A stretch of DNA of 64,000 nt from Alpinimonas psychrophila (GTDB lineage Bacteria > Actinomycetota > Actinomycetes > Actinomycetales > Microbacteriaceae): assembly GCF_014137865.1 (NCBI RefSeq), contig NZ_JACGWU010000001.1:248001-312000 (forward strand), in the 5' to 3' direction. The notes beneath the pieces are model-generated. The model was not told the origin of the DNA, did no database searches, and saw nothing but the letters and a program-made list of their open reading frames with translations. Shown here piece by piece: positions 26,187 to 36,400 of this stretch; position 1 is the first letter of the stretch; each line of letters opens with the position of its first letter. The position numbers and the translations under genes are program-made.

Positions 26187-27059
26187 ATGGATGGCTTTAT
26201 TCGGGCTCACGGGCCCATCGATCTTCATCTTCACAGCAATATCTCGGATGGCACCGGCACCCCCGCTCAGGTTGTGCGCGATGCCTTCGACGCGGGAGTT
26301 CGCACGATGGCGCTCACCGACCACGACACCGTTGATGGCTGGGATGAAGCGGCCAAGGAATGTCAGAGACTCGACATGACCTTCATTCCGGGCATGGAAT
26401 TTTCCACCAGGGTTGGTGGCGGTAGCGTGCACATGTTGGCCTACCTATTTGACCCCAGCGACGAAGGGCTGCGGGTCGAGATGGCACGTCTGGTTCACGA
26501 ACGTAGTGGGCGTCTAGAAGAGATGACCACACTTCTGGCGGAAGACTATGACATCACGTGGGATGACGTGTTGGCCCAGTCTCAGGATGGCAGCACTCTC
26601 GGCCGCCCGCACCTCGCGGACGCGCTCATCCAGAACTCTATTGTTCAGAGCCGTCAAGAAGCCTTTGCGACCATGCTCCACAGTAAGGAGCGGTATTACG
26701 TTCCCACGCCCGCCACGGATCCCGTTGCGGCAGTGAAACTCATTCGCGCAGCGGGAGGGGTTCCGATCATCGCGCATCCGGCAACGAATCGACACGGCGG
26801 TGTCGTTCCCCGCGAGTACTTCCTGCAGCTGCATGCTGCCGGGCTCGCGGGTTTTGAGTTGGGGCATCGCGAAAATGTTCCGACGGGAGTCGCCAAGTTG
26901 CAGGAGTTTGTTGATGAATTCGACCTCATCGCCACCGGTTCGAGCGACTATCACGGCACGGGAAAGCCCAATCAGCCGGGCGAAAGAGCCACCCTGCCCG
27001 AGATGCTGGTTCGCATCATCGAGCAGGGCGTGGGAGCCGACCCGGTTTATCCCGGGTAG
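26187..27059 (+). CDS. PHP domain phosphoesterase
   Basis: This 290-residue cytoplasmic protein belongs to the PHP family, related to the YciV/RNase AM type that cleaves 3',5'-nucleoside bisphosphates and 5'-phosphate RNA ends. Metal-binding motifs are DLHLHSNISDG (about 11-21), LTDHDTVDGW (about 46-55), GMEFST (about 70-75), IIAHPA (about 193-198) and the C-terminal GSSDYHG (about 254-260). All trinuclear-site residues appear present. It is convergent with the DEAD-box gene, 12 bases between stops. Confidence 0.9.
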   Translation: MDGFIRAHGPIDLHLHSNISDGTGTPAQVVRDAFDAGVRTMALTDHDTVDGWDEAAKECQRLDMTFIPGMEFSTRVGGGSVHMLAYLFDPSDEGLRVEMARLVHERSGRLEEMTTLLAEDYDITWDDVLAQSQDGSTLGRPHLADALIQNSIVQSRQEAFATMLHSKERYYVPTPATDPVAAVKLIRAAGGVPIIAHPATNRHGGVVPREYFLQLHAAGLAGFELGHRENVPTGVAKLQEFVDEFDLIATGSSDYHGTGKPNQPGERATLPEMLVRIIEQGVGADPVYPG

Positions 27060-27071
27060 TCCACTTCTTTC

Positions 27072-28535
27072 TTAGACGGCATTACCACCGGCAAGTCCTG
27101 GGCCGCGACGACGGTTGCGTGACCTCGGCCGGGGTGGGTTGTTGCCATCGTGATGCTCGTTACCGCCACCGTCGTGCGTTCCGCCGGCCGGCGCACCGTG
27201 GGTGCCTTCGGGGCTGACATGCTTGGGTGCATTGTTGACTCGGCGACGCGAGTTGGCGCCACCGTCACTACCCTGCTTGTTGTCGGAACCACGCTCTCTT
27301 CCGCCACGAATGCTGTCCGCACCCTTCATCGGTGGGGTCGACTTGAGGCGGCCCTTGGCGGTGGTGGGAATGTTGAGGTCGGTGAAGAAATGGGGGGAAG
27401 ACGAATACGTTTCGGTGGGGTCGGGCTGGCCAAACTCCAAGGCTTTGTTGATGAGAGCCCACTTGTGCAGGTCTTCCCAATCGACGAAGGTCACGGCGAT
27501 ACCAGTCTTGCCGGCACGACCCGTGCGGCCTGCGCGGTGCAGGTACGTCTTGTCGTCATCTGGGATGGTGTGGTTGATCACGTGGGTGACGTCATCGACG
27601 TCGATACCGCGCGCCGCGACATCCGTGGCTACCAGGATCTCTTTCTTGCCTGCCTTGAACGCGGCCATTCCGCGCTCACGTTGTTCCTGGCTGAGGTCAC
27701 CGTGAACAGCAACAGCGGGGAAACCGCGGTCGGTAAGCTCCTCGGTCAAACGCGAGGCAGCACGCTTGGTGCGCGTAAAGATAACGGTCTTACCGCGACC
27801 CTCAGCTTGCAGGATGCGTGCAATCACCTCGTCCTTATCGAGCGCGTGAGCCCGATAGACCAGGTGCTTGATGTTGGCCTGCATGAGACCCTCGTCGGGG
27901 TCGGTAGCGCGAATGTGCACGGGCTTGTTCATGAAGCGACGCGCCATGGCAACGATCGGGCCGGGCATTGTGGCAGAGAACAACATGGTGTGACGCGTGG
28001 CGGGAATCTGAGCGAAGATTTTCTCGATGTCGGCGAGGAAGCCCAAGTCGAGCATTTTGTCGGCCTCATCCAGAACTATTTCAGAGACATTAGCGAGGCT
28101 CAAGAGGCGCTGGCCGGCAAGGTCGAGAAGACGGCCGGGGGTACCGACCACAATCTGGGCGCCCGCTTTGAGCTGCTCAATCTGACCTTCGTACGACTTC
28201 CCACCGTAGATGGAGACAATTTTGGTCGCTCGATTGGAGGTGGCAATTTCGAGGTCTTCGGTGACCTGAATGCACAATTCGCGGGTTGGCACGACAACGA
28301 GGGCTTTGACGCCGGGCTCAGGGTTTAGGCCGAGGCGCTGGATGATGGGCAAGCCAAAGCCGAAGGTTTTTCCCGTGCCGGTCTTTGCCTGGCCGATGAT
28401 GTCCTGGCCAGCTAAGGCGAGCGGGATGGTTTGGGTCTGGATGGGGAATGGTTCGAGGATGCCCTTTGCGGCAAGAGCCTCGGCAATATCTGCATCAATT
28501 GCAAGGTCAAGAAAAGTCACGGTACGCCTGTTCAT
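27072..28535 (-). CDS. DEAD-box RNA helicase, RhlE-like
   Basis: This ATP-dependent RNA helicase is probably involved in RNA remodelling or decay. The Q motif is near residue 33 (PFPIQTQTIP), then motif I AKTGTGKT (about 54-61), motif II VLDEADKML, motif III SAT, and motif VI HRAGRTGRAG. The tail from about residue 400 is low-complexity, rich in Gly, Arg, Asn and His, typical of RNA-binding tails in this group. At 487 residues it matches the actinobacterial RhlE-like protein that neighbours the ferritin-like gene (Rv3211 in M. tuberculosis, from memory). Confidence 0.93.
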   Translation of the reverse strand: MNRRTVTFLDLAIDADIAEALAAKGILEPFPIQTQTIPLALAGQDIIGQAKTGTGKTFGFGLPIIQRLGLNPEPGVKALVVVPTRELCIQVTEDLEIATSNRATKIVSIYGGKSYEGQIEQLKAGAQIVVGTPGRLLDLAGQRLLSLANVSEIVLDEADKMLDLGFLADIEKIFAQIPATRHTMLFSATMPGPIVAMARRFMNKPVHIRATDPDEGLMQANIKHLVYRAHALDKDEVIARILQAEGRGKTVIFTRTKRAASRLTEELTDRGFPAVAVHGDLSQEQRERGMAAFKAGKKEILVATDVAARGIDVDDVTHVINHTIPDDDKTYLHRAGRTGRAGKTGIAVTFVDWEDLHKWALINKALEFGQPDPTETYSSSPHFFTDLNIPTTAKGRLKSTPPMKGADSIRGGRERGSDNKQGSDGGANSRRRVNNAPKHVSPEGTHGAPAGGTHDGGGNEHHDGNNPPRPRSRNRRRGPGLAGGNAV

Positions 28536-28658
28536 AAAAAAGATCCACGCCGGTTCTTTTTAGTCTGCGGCGTAGGGTCAGCGGTCCAATGCCGGTGACA
28601 ACTCTTCAACTCTACCCCGGCAACGCCGGATATGCCGGTAAAGGCATAGGCTATCAAG

Positions 28659-29378
28659 GTGTTTGAGTGGTTGAAAAAACGTCGCGCGTCTGCGACTGTC
28701 CCCGTTGTCCGACCGCGCTCGGAGGGCATCCCTCGGGGTACGCGCGTTGACTTGGCTGACATGTCTCCTGATCCCGTGGCGTACCTCGGCCAGGTTGCCT
28801 ATTTTGAGCTGGCCGTCTTCGAGTCCCTGACGAGAGCCATTAATTCTGCGCCCGATCTCGCGGCGAAAGAGGGGCTGACCGCCGCTGCGGGAGAAGTTCT
28901 GGCCAAACACCAGGGGGTTGTGGCCGAATTGCGTGCGCTGGACGTCGATCCCGCCGTTGCCATGCAGCCCTTTGCTCCGGCTATCGACCAGTTTGAAAAA
29001 CTTACTCATGGCCGGGACTGGTATGAAATGTTGCTCGGCGTGTATCTCACGGCCGGGTTCCTTGATGACTTCTTCATCCGCCTTTTGGCTGGTTTGCCGT
29101 CGGATATGGGCAAACGTCTCGAAGTCTTGTTGGAACCGGATAGATCGGCAGAGGTTATCGTGGCGGAACTTCGCGCCGGAATTCAAGCCGACGAGAAACT
29201 TTCCTCGCGGTTAGCCCTGTGGGGTCGTCGCCTCGTGGGTGATACGCAACTGGTTGCGCGGAGCGCCCTGCACGTTTCCGGCAATCGTGCCACCGACGAA
29301 GAGCGCATCGAACCGGTATTCACGGACCTCATTGCCGCCCACACGCGACGGATGGACGGCCTCGGTCTCACGGCGTAG
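28659..29378 (+). CDS. Ferritin-like fold protein, tRNA-hydroxylase-like
   Basis: This 239-residue protein is predicted to be a helical bundle. Possible metal ligands lie in YFELAVFES (about 47-55), EVLAKHQG (about 82-89) and the Asp-rich GFLDDFF (about 132-138). It resembles the actinobacterial family annotated as ferritin-like or tRNA-(ms2io6A)-hydroxylase-like, represented by Rv3210c. Its reaction is not established. The start is GTG 28659. It is divergent from the DEAD-box gene, 123 bases apart, matching the order seen in mycobacteria. The stop lies inside a 14-bp tandem duplication. Confidence 0.82.
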   Translation: MFEWLKKRRASATVPVVRPRSEGIPRGTRVDLADMSPDPVAYLGQVAYFELAVFESLTRAINSAPDLAAKEGLTAAAGEVLAKHQGVVAELRALDVDPAVAMQPFAPAIDQFEKLTHGRDWYEMLLGVYLTAGFLDDFFIRLLAGLPSDMGKRLEVLLEPDRSAEVIVAELRAGIQADEKLSSRLALWGRRLVGDTQLVARSALHVSGNRATDEERIEPVFTDLIAAHTRRMDGLGLTA

Positions 29379-29391
29379 GTCTCACGGCGTA
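29364..29391. repeat. Perfect 14-bp tandem duplication at a stop codon
   Basis: GGTCTCACGGCGTA occurs twice in tandem (29364-29377 and 29378-29391). The stop codon TAG of the ferritin-like gene spans the junction. A single copy would also give a stop (TAA), so the protein end is unchanged. It looks like a recent slippage event. Confidence 0.9.
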
Positions 29392-29446
29392 AAACAGTTG
29401 CGCGAGTGAGCTCAGGTTCTTGGAGTCAGACCGTATGTTCCTAGGT

Positions 29447-29749
29447 TTAGGCCGTGCGGCCCGTCCTGGAGAGTTTTGAGAAGAATTCGTCGTCAGAGAC
29501 GGTCCGGCGGCGACCGAGGATGACGCCCGCACCGAACGTGACGATGATCGTTATGCCAAAGGCGATTCCCCAAATGAGAAAGTCACCGTAGGCGAGGCCG
29601 GCCCAGGTCAGTCCCTCCCACAGAACGCTGATGAGCGCCGTGGCAAGGGCAGGGAGGAGAACCACACCCCGACGAACCTGGCCCGAGAGTGCGTAGTGAG
29701 CAATCAAGCCAATGATGGCGCCGCCGAGAGCGACGAACAACAACTCCAT
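29447..29749 (-). CDS. Small membrane protein, unrecognised
   Basis: This 100-residue protein has three or four hydrophobic segments (about residues 3-20, 28-48, 55-78) and a charged C-terminal tail, GRRRTVSDDEFFSKLSRTGRTA. I do not recognise the family. It starts three bases after the DUF3107 stop on the same strand, so the two are probably co-transcribed. The protein-like composition, tight spacing and lack of a better competing frame support it as real. Confidence 0.75.
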   Translation of the reverse strand: MELLFVALGGAIIGLIAHYALSGQVRRGVVLLPALATALISVLWEGLTWAGLAYGDFLIWGIAFGITIIVTFGAGVILGRRRTVSDDEFFSKLSRTGRTA

Positions 29750-29751
29750 TA

Positions 29752-29976
29752 CTAGCCGACGAAACCGACGCGGCGGGACTGGTCGTTGCCCAGTTCCACA
29801 AAGCCGATGGTCGCTGTGGGGATGATGTACATTTTGCCTTTGTCATCGGAGAGCTTCAGGTAAGGGGCCTTGCCGGCCAGAGCATCAGCGACGAGCGCTT
29901 CGATGTCGGCGGGCGACTGGGCGGTCTCAAACCCAATTTCACGAGGTGCGTTGACAATGCCGATGCGGATTTCCAC
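29752..29976 (-). CDS. DUF3107 family protein
   Basis: This 74-residue protein matches DUF3107, a small actinobacterial family of unknown function (Rv3208A/TB9.4 in M. tuberculosis, from memory). It starts MEIRIGIVNAPREIGFE and alternates beta-strand and helix patterns, ending VELGNDQSRRVGFVG. The ribosome site GAAAGGGAAA lies just before the ATG. It is divergent from the adnA-like gene, as in other Actinobacteria. Confidence 0.9.
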   Translation of the reverse strand: MEIRIGIVNAPREIGFETAQSPADIEALVADALAGKAPYLKLSDDKGKMYIIPTATIGFVELGNDQSRRVGFVG

Positions 29977-30057
29977 GGAAGTTTCCCTTTCGATGACGAT
30001 GCCTCAACCCTACACAGCTGAGGGGTCTTCCTCGCGGCGGTTCCGCCCAGAGCGGAG

Positions 30058-33000
30058 ATGACGGCCCCGCCACCATCGCCCCTGTCAGTGGCAACCGCTA
30101 CCGTTGGGAGCGTGGCAGAGACACGATTTATCCCAACGGCTCACGAGCAGCTCAGCGCGCACACTCTTGATGCATCCCAGCGTGCCGTCCTGGACGCCCC
30201 CTTGACGCAATCCGCTGTTGTTGTTGGTGCTCCTGGCTCAGGAAAAACATCCCTTGTGAAAGCGCTTATTGCTCATCGTGTGGAGGGCGGGCTCAGCCCC
30301 GACGACATCATCATCCTGACGCCCGGGCGTCAGGCGGCAAATCGCCTCCGAGACGTATTGGCGACCATTTTGCACAGCGCTACCAACGGTGCGATGGCGC
30401 GCACGCCCATGTCCCTTGCCTTTTCTCTCGCGGCCGAGAAGGCCGCCCGTGACGGGATGGAGGCACCGCGTCTGCTGACGGGCTCGGAACAAGATCAGAT
30501 TCTGCGCGATCTTCTAGAAGGAGACATTGCCGATGGTACGGGCCCTCGGTGGCCCGAGAGCCTGTCACCCGAAGTGCGGGCGAGTCGTATTTTTCGAACC
30601 GAACTTCGTGAACTTTTTGCCCGCTGTGTTGACACGCAACGGTTGCCGGGCTCCGATGACCTCCCCACGCGACTGAGGGAGCTTGGTACTCGTGCCGGCC
30701 GCGAAGAGTGGGTGGCGGCTAGCGAGTTCTGGCGCACCTACATTGACACGATCTCCCAGGCAAAAACGCACTACTTTGATTCTTCAGAAATGGTGGCGAT
30801 CGCCGCTCTCGCCCTCAGAGATCCCGCGACGATGCCCCAGACAAAACTAGTCGTGGTTGATGATGCCCAGGAACTCACCTACGGGGCGGCAAATATGCTG
30901 CGCGCTTTCGCCGATCGAGGCGTTCCCATACTCCTTTTTGGTGACCCCGATGTAGCTTCGACCACGTTTCGAGGTGCCGTTCCGAACTTGTTGGGCGAGG
31001 CCAGTACGTATTTGGGGGTGGCGGTCGCCACCCACGTGCTGAAAAACGTTCATCGTCATTCCACCACCATTCGAATGGCTGTGTCTGCCGTAACCGACCG
31101 CATAGGAACGGCTTCAGCGGGCACTCAACGCCAGGCCGCGGCGCTGACTCCTTCAGGGAGGGGCTTGGTAGCGGCACCGTCCTCGGCTGCCGCCGTCACC
31201 CTGCTCGAACGTGGTAGCCAGTCCACTGAATGGGCGGCCGTTGCCCGCATTCTTCGCGAACATCACATTTTTGGTGACATCCCCTACTCCAGAATGGTCG
31301 TCATCGTTCGAAATGGTGGCCTCGTTTCCCACGTGGCCCGGGCCCTAGCGGTCCATGAAGTTCCCAGCCGCACGTTGGTGTCCGATCGTTCGTTGCGCGA
31401 TCAACCGATCGTGCGCGCCCTCATCTCGGTTGTCGATGTCGCTCTCAACCGGTCGCCCCTGACGTTGGCGCTGACAAATGAGTTGTTGCTGAGTTCGCTC
31501 GGCGGTCTGAGCATCCTTGATCTTCGCCGGTTGCGACTGTCACTGCGCCACGAAGAATTGCTGGCCGGAGGAACGAGGACCGGCGAGGAGCTACTTCCTG
31601 AGTCCATCGCTGCCGCAGGCCGTCTCGTGAGCATTGACTCGCGACCTGCGCGACGGGCCGCACGTTTCTCCCAGCTTCTGGCCGATACTGCTGCTCTTGG
31701 GGCAACGGGGGGTTCCATCGAAGAGTTGCTGTGGTGTGTCTGGGAGGGAAGCAAACTATCTGATCTCTGGGCAGCAGATGCGTTGGGTTCAGGTCTGGTT
31801 GCCGACGATGCTAATCGCAATCTCGATAGTGTCATGGCCCTGTTTACCTCCGCCAAGCGTTTCGTCGAGCGCGAACCGGATCGACCGGCGGCCGACTTTA
31901 TCTCTGAGCTTCTTGCCGCCGATATTCCTGAAGACACCTTGGCACCCCAGTCGTTGGGGCAGTCCGTTCTCGTCTGCACGCCAACCGCTGTCGTGGGGGC
32001 CGAATACGACGTTGTCGTCGTGGCCTCACTCCAAGAGGGCATCTGGCCCAACCTCCGTCTGCGCGGCTCACTGCTCCACCCGCAAGACATTGTCGAGGCG
32101 CATTATGCCGAGAGTCCGCCGGTGGAGGATCCGCGCCGGCAGGTCGTGGAAGACGAACTGCGAATGTTTGCTCTGTCACTTTCCCGTGCCACGTGCCACG
32201 TCTTGGTCACTGCCACGCGCAACGAAGATGCCCAACCATCCCCCTTTTTTCGCCTACTGGCTTCCCTCGAAGCGAAGGCAAATCCCGACCTGCCGGCAGG
32301 GTTTCCTTCAGCACCGTCCACGGAATGGCGCCGCGATCTTCCCCAAGGCCGCGACGTTCCTCTGTCCCTGCGCGGCCTGGTCGGAGAACTGCGACGCTCC
32401 CTCGTTGAAGAGAGTGGTCGAGAGTCGGCGGATCGCGAAACAGAACCTGTGAGTGCAGCCCTCGTGGAGCTTGCTTTCGCCCAGGTTCCCGGGGCCAACC
32501 CCGACGGGTGGTACGGCCTCCGAGGGCCGTCCACGGATAAACCTCTGGTCGACTTTTTGGCAGAACCCGACCAGCTTGTCAACGTCTCACCTTCGAAGCT
32601 CGAAGCCTGGGAGAAAAATCAACTCGGATGGTTCATTTCCTCGACCGTCGGCAGTCAATCCAGCACGGCAATGGGGGTCGGTTCACTCTTTCACAGTGTG
32701 ATCGAGGCTGTTGGCGACAAGAGAATGACCGCTCTTGCTCCTCAGGACCTCTGGCAGCCGATCCATGATCGGTGGCACGAATTGTCTTTCGAAGCGCCTT
32801 GGGAATCCGTTCGCGAACAACGGCGTGCCTTCAAAATGGTCGGGGCACTCTCCGCGTATCTTCAAGAATTCGAAGCGTCGGGCGCGCAGGTCGTTGCGGT
32901 TGAATGTGAATTTACGGTGCCAGTTGGGCAGGCTCGGCTGCATGGGTTTATCGACCGCGTTGAAAAAGACAGGGATGGCAACATTGTCATCGTCGATCTC

Positions 33001-33444
33001 AAGACCGGTGCCGTTCCGAGTGGAAAGAATGCCGAAGATCATCCGCAGCTGCTGTGCTACCAGTTTGCGCTTGTGCATGACGGAGTAGATAACGTTGAGC
33101 CTGGTTCCTCCTTGGGCGGGGCGCGGTTGCTCTACTTACGGGGCAAAGAGAAGACTGCTTCGGCGCAGGCGACCGAACGTGAGAAGAATCCCGAGGTTTC
33201 GGCTGATTCAGCCAGCGAGGTCCCTCCGTACACCTACAAAACACTTAATCAGTCGGCGTTGACCCATGAGCTCAACGTCGAAGGAATCGACCCCATTGTG
33301 AACATGGAAGAACGAATTAAAAAAGCTGCCACGGGAATGGCCGGCAGCTCCTTTACCTTTGTTGTCTACACGCGGGAGGAACGAGGCGAATACGACTCGA
33401 AGTATGAGAGCCGAATTCACGTTGTTAAGGCGGTATCGGCATGA
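30058..33444 (+). CDS. adnA: AdnA-like UvrD-family helicase with C-terminal PD-(D/E)XK nuclease
   Basis: This is one subunit of a probable AdnAB-type heterodimer that resects double-strand DNA breaks. Walker A is GAPGSGKTS (57-65). Motif II reads VVVDDAQEL (265-273) in place of the usual DE-x-Q-D. A Rossmann-like second motor lobe follows, with an LSRA motif VI near 730. The RecB-type nuclease domain is at the C-terminus: Asp966 in LHGFIDRVE, Asp980-x-Lys982 in VDLKTG, and QLLCYQ. At 1,128 residues it is in the family range. GTG 30112 is a possible later start. Its stop overlaps the adnB-like start (ATGA), so the two are co-translated. Confidence 0.9.
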   Translation: MTAPPPSPLSVATATVGSVAETRFIPTAHEQLSAHTLDASQRAVLDAPLTQSAVVVGAPGSGKTSLVKALIAHRVEGGLSPDDIIILTPGRQAANRLRDVLATILHSATNGAMARTPMSLAFSLAAEKAARDGMEAPRLLTGSEQDQILRDLLEGDIADGTGPRWPESLSPEVRASRIFRTELRELFARCVDTQRLPGSDDLPTRLRELGTRAGREEWVAASEFWRTYIDTISQAKTHYFDSSEMVAIAALALRDPATMPQTKLVVVDDAQELTYGAANMLRAFADRGVPILLFGDPDVASTTFRGAVPNLLGEASTYLGVAVATHVLKNVHRHSTTIRMAVSAVTDRIGTASAGTQRQAAALTPSGRGLVAAPSSAAAVTLLERGSQSTEWAAVARILREHHIFGDIPYSRMVVIVRNGGLVSHVARALAVHEVPSRTLVSDRSLRDQPIVRALISVVDVALNRSPLTLALTNELLLSSLGGLSILDLRRLRLSLRHEELLAGGTRTGEELLPESIAAAGRLVSIDSRPARRAARFSQLLADTAALGATGGSIEELLWCVWEGSKLSDLWAADALGSGLVADDANRNLDSVMALFTSAKRFVEREPDRPAADFISELLAADIPEDTLAPQSLGQSVLVCTPTAVVGAEYDVVVVASLQEGIWPNLRLRGSLLHPQDIVEAHYAESPPVEDPRRQVVEDELRMFALSLSRATCHVLVTATRNEDAQPSPFFRLLASLEAKANPDLPAGFPSAPSTEWRRDLPQGRDVPLSLRGLVGELRRSLVEESGRESADRETEPVSAALVELAFAQVPGANPDGWYGLRGPSTDKPLVDFLAEPDQLVNVSPSKLEAWEKNQLGWFISSTVGSQSSTAMGVGSLFHSVIEAVGDKRMTALAPQDLWQPIHDRWHELSFEAPWESVREQRRAFKMVGALSAYLQEFEASGAQVVAVECEFTVPVGQARLHGFIDRVEKDRDGNIVIVDLKTGAVPSGKNAEDHPQLLCYQFALVHDGVDNVEPGSSLGGARLLYLRGKEKTASAQATEREKNPEVSADSASEVPPYTYKTLNQSALTHELNVEGIDPIVNMEERIKKAATGMAGSSFTFVVYTREERGEYDSKYESRIHVVKAVSA

Positions 33445-36400
33445 TTGGCGCGACCGAAAGTGATGCCGGAGTGAGCCAGTCGGGCACGAGAACTCCCAGA
33501 ATTTCGGCCAAGGAAATAGCCGAGAAACTCCATTATCCGATGCCGACCAAAGAGCAAATTCGTATCATCGAGTCACCCCTCACCTCGAGCATTGTTATCG
33601 CGGCCGCGGGAAGCGGGAAGACGGAAACGATGGCAAACCGCGTGGTCTGGTTGGTGTCCAACGGCCTCGTCACCATCGATCAGGTTCTGGGCATGACCTT
33701 TACGCGCAAAGCGGCGGGAGAACTTGCCGAGCGCATCCGCCTTCGCCTGGCTGATCTCGCCGCGAACGGACTCCTGCCGTCAACCGATGATTTTGATGAC
33801 ATGTTTGGGGCGAGCGTCACCACCTACAACGCTTTCGCTAACCGTATTTTTATTGAGAACGCGCACCTGATCGGCCGCGATTCTGAAGCCCACGTCATGA
33901 GCGATGCTTCGGCTTGGCAGCTGGCCCGTCAGGTTGCTAGAGACGGTGCGGTCGACGAAATTACGGACCTTGATCAACGCCTCGACGACGTCACGAAAGC
34001 AATCCTTTCGCTGAGTCGGGCAATGAACGACAATTTGACATCGCCGCAACAGGTTTTGGAGCTTGCTGTGGAACTGCGCCGCGAACTTCCTGAAAATCTG
34101 CCTATTAGCGTGAATCCTAAGAGCCGTGCCAAGAATCCCAAAGACAGCTTCCTCAAGGGGCGACAGGTAAGTCAATCCCTTCCGGTTTTGGTGGCGTTGG
34201 CTCAGCGTTATGACAGCGAAAAGCGTCGCCGCGGCCTCATCGAGTTCAGTGACCAGGTTGCTCTGGCCTATCAAATTTGCACATCTTTCGAATCCGTAGC
34301 GAGTGCTTTTCGCGCGCAATACCGCGTTGTTTTGCTCGATGAATATCAAGACACTTCTGTCGTGCAGGCTCGGCTCCTCGCCAAGATTTTCCACTCGGTC
34401 GCTGTCACTGCTGTGGGGGACCCTAATCAGGCAATTTATGGCTGGCGTGGGGCGAGCGCCTCCAGCATGGACACTAAAAAGTTTTTTGGCGATTTTGGGT
34501 TTGGCGACGGCTCGAAGATTGTCTTTCCCCTGCCTCACAGCTGGCGCAACCCGCAGATTGTTCTCGATGCGGCCAACACGGTTGCCCGGGGTCTCGCGTC
34601 TCCGGCCGCGAAGGTTCAAGACCTCATTTTGGGAGATGACCGCAAAACGGGCACCTTGAGCGTGGAGTATCTGCCCACCATCGAGGCCGAGGCCGAGAGT
34701 GTGGCCCAGTGGTTTGCCGCTCAATTCGCAACATGGAAGGCCTGTCCGGGAGACAACGCACCGCGTCCCACGGCGGCGCTGCTGAGCCGACGCATCGCCG
34801 ATCTCGAGCCGTTCAAACAAGCCCTTGATTCGGCGGGGATCCGTTTTCATGTCGTTGGCCTCGGCGGCCTCCTCGAGGAACCTCTCGTGGTAGATCTCGT
34901 CAGCGCCCTTCGAGTGATGCACGATGCCACGGCCGATTCTGAACTGATCCGACTGCTTTCGGGCGCACGGTGGCAAATTGCGCCCCGGGATCTCATGGGC
35001 CTCAAGCGCACAGCGGTCTGGCTCGCGGCGCGAGATTACTCGCAACACGTTCTGAGCGACGATGTCAAACAGGCTTTGCGTGATTCTGTCGTGCCCGAAG
35101 ACGGTGCTTCTCTCGTTGACGCTGTCGATTACCTTGCTGAACGCGCGAAAATTCCCGCAACGGCTGTGGAACACATTAGCGAGGAGGGCCTTCGTCGCTT
35201 GAAGCTGGCGGGAGAGCAATTGGCTCGGCTTCGGCAGCGCTCCAGTAACGACCTGCGGGAGCTTGTCACCGTCGTCATTCAAGAGCTCGAACTTGATATT
35301 GAAACCGAAGCCAACGAAAGATCGACTTCCGGTCAGGCCAGTATCGATGCCTTCATGGATGCAGTGGCGACGTATCTCCAGGCTGACGAGGTGGCAACCC
35401 TCGGAGGTTTTCTTGGATGGCTCAAAGAAGCTGAGAAGCGCGAGCGCATGAGTCCTTCCAGCGCGAAGCCTGAGGGTGACGTCGTGCAGTTGATGACGGT
35501 TCATGGAGCCAAGGGCCTTGAGTGGCATCTTGTTGCCGTCGTTCGCCAGTATCAAGAACTACCGGGAGTGCAAAGCTCCAAAGCTCAGCCATGGTTGACG
35601 TTCGGAGCCCTTCCCGACGAACTACGGGGCGATTTTTCCGACCTGCAACCCCCCTGGAATTGGCGGGCGGCGGATAGCCAGGAGGATCTCGAAGAGTCCT
35701 ATACCGCGTACAAAGGAGGCCTCCTTATGCGGTACCAGCTCGAGGCGAGGCGTTTGGCCTACGTGGCAATCACCCGCGCTAAGCAGCACCTTCTCCTCAG
35801 TGGTTCGTTCAAGTCGTCTGGTAAGACTCTCCTCGGCCCCAACGAATTTCTTCGCGAAATAGAGCACGCAGGATTCTGTGAGAAATTGCCAGCGATGCCC
35901 GTTGATGATGAGGTTTCGGCTGAACGTCTGGCATCCGCCAAAGGTGACGTTTCCGCCGGAGTCGAGGCACGCGACGCGGGGGACCAGCCGACGTGGCCCC
36001 TTCCCCCGCTCGGAACGCGACGGAAAAGCGTGGAGGGTGCCGCCCAGTGCGTTCGTGACGGCCTCGCTCGTCGACAGTCAGACGGCCTCTCTGGCCCCCT
36101 TGCCTATGCCCGCGAGATCGAGCTTCTCCTCGCCGAACGTGCTCGAACGGGAGAAGGAGTGGAAATAGCCTTACCCACTCGGATTCCTGCTTCACGGTTT
36201 AAGGACTTCGTCAGCGATCCTGAAGGGGTCGCCCGCCAACTTCGTCGTCCGCTTCCGCAAAAGCCATACCGGGCCACCCTTCTCGGAACTATTTTTCATT
36301 CGTGGGTAGAGAATAGGTCGGCCATGACGGGCATGAGCGACGTCCTCGATGCGCATCCGGGAGAACGTGATGTGGCAGAACATGGCGACGAAGGGGTATT

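Noticed and set aside
27150-28328. A 392-codon plus-strand open frame inside the RhlE-like gene
   Set aside because: It is an antisense shadow of helicase motifs.
33780-35555. A 591-codon minus-strand open frame inside adnB
   Set aside because: It is antisense to conserved helicase motifs and has no recognisable domain.
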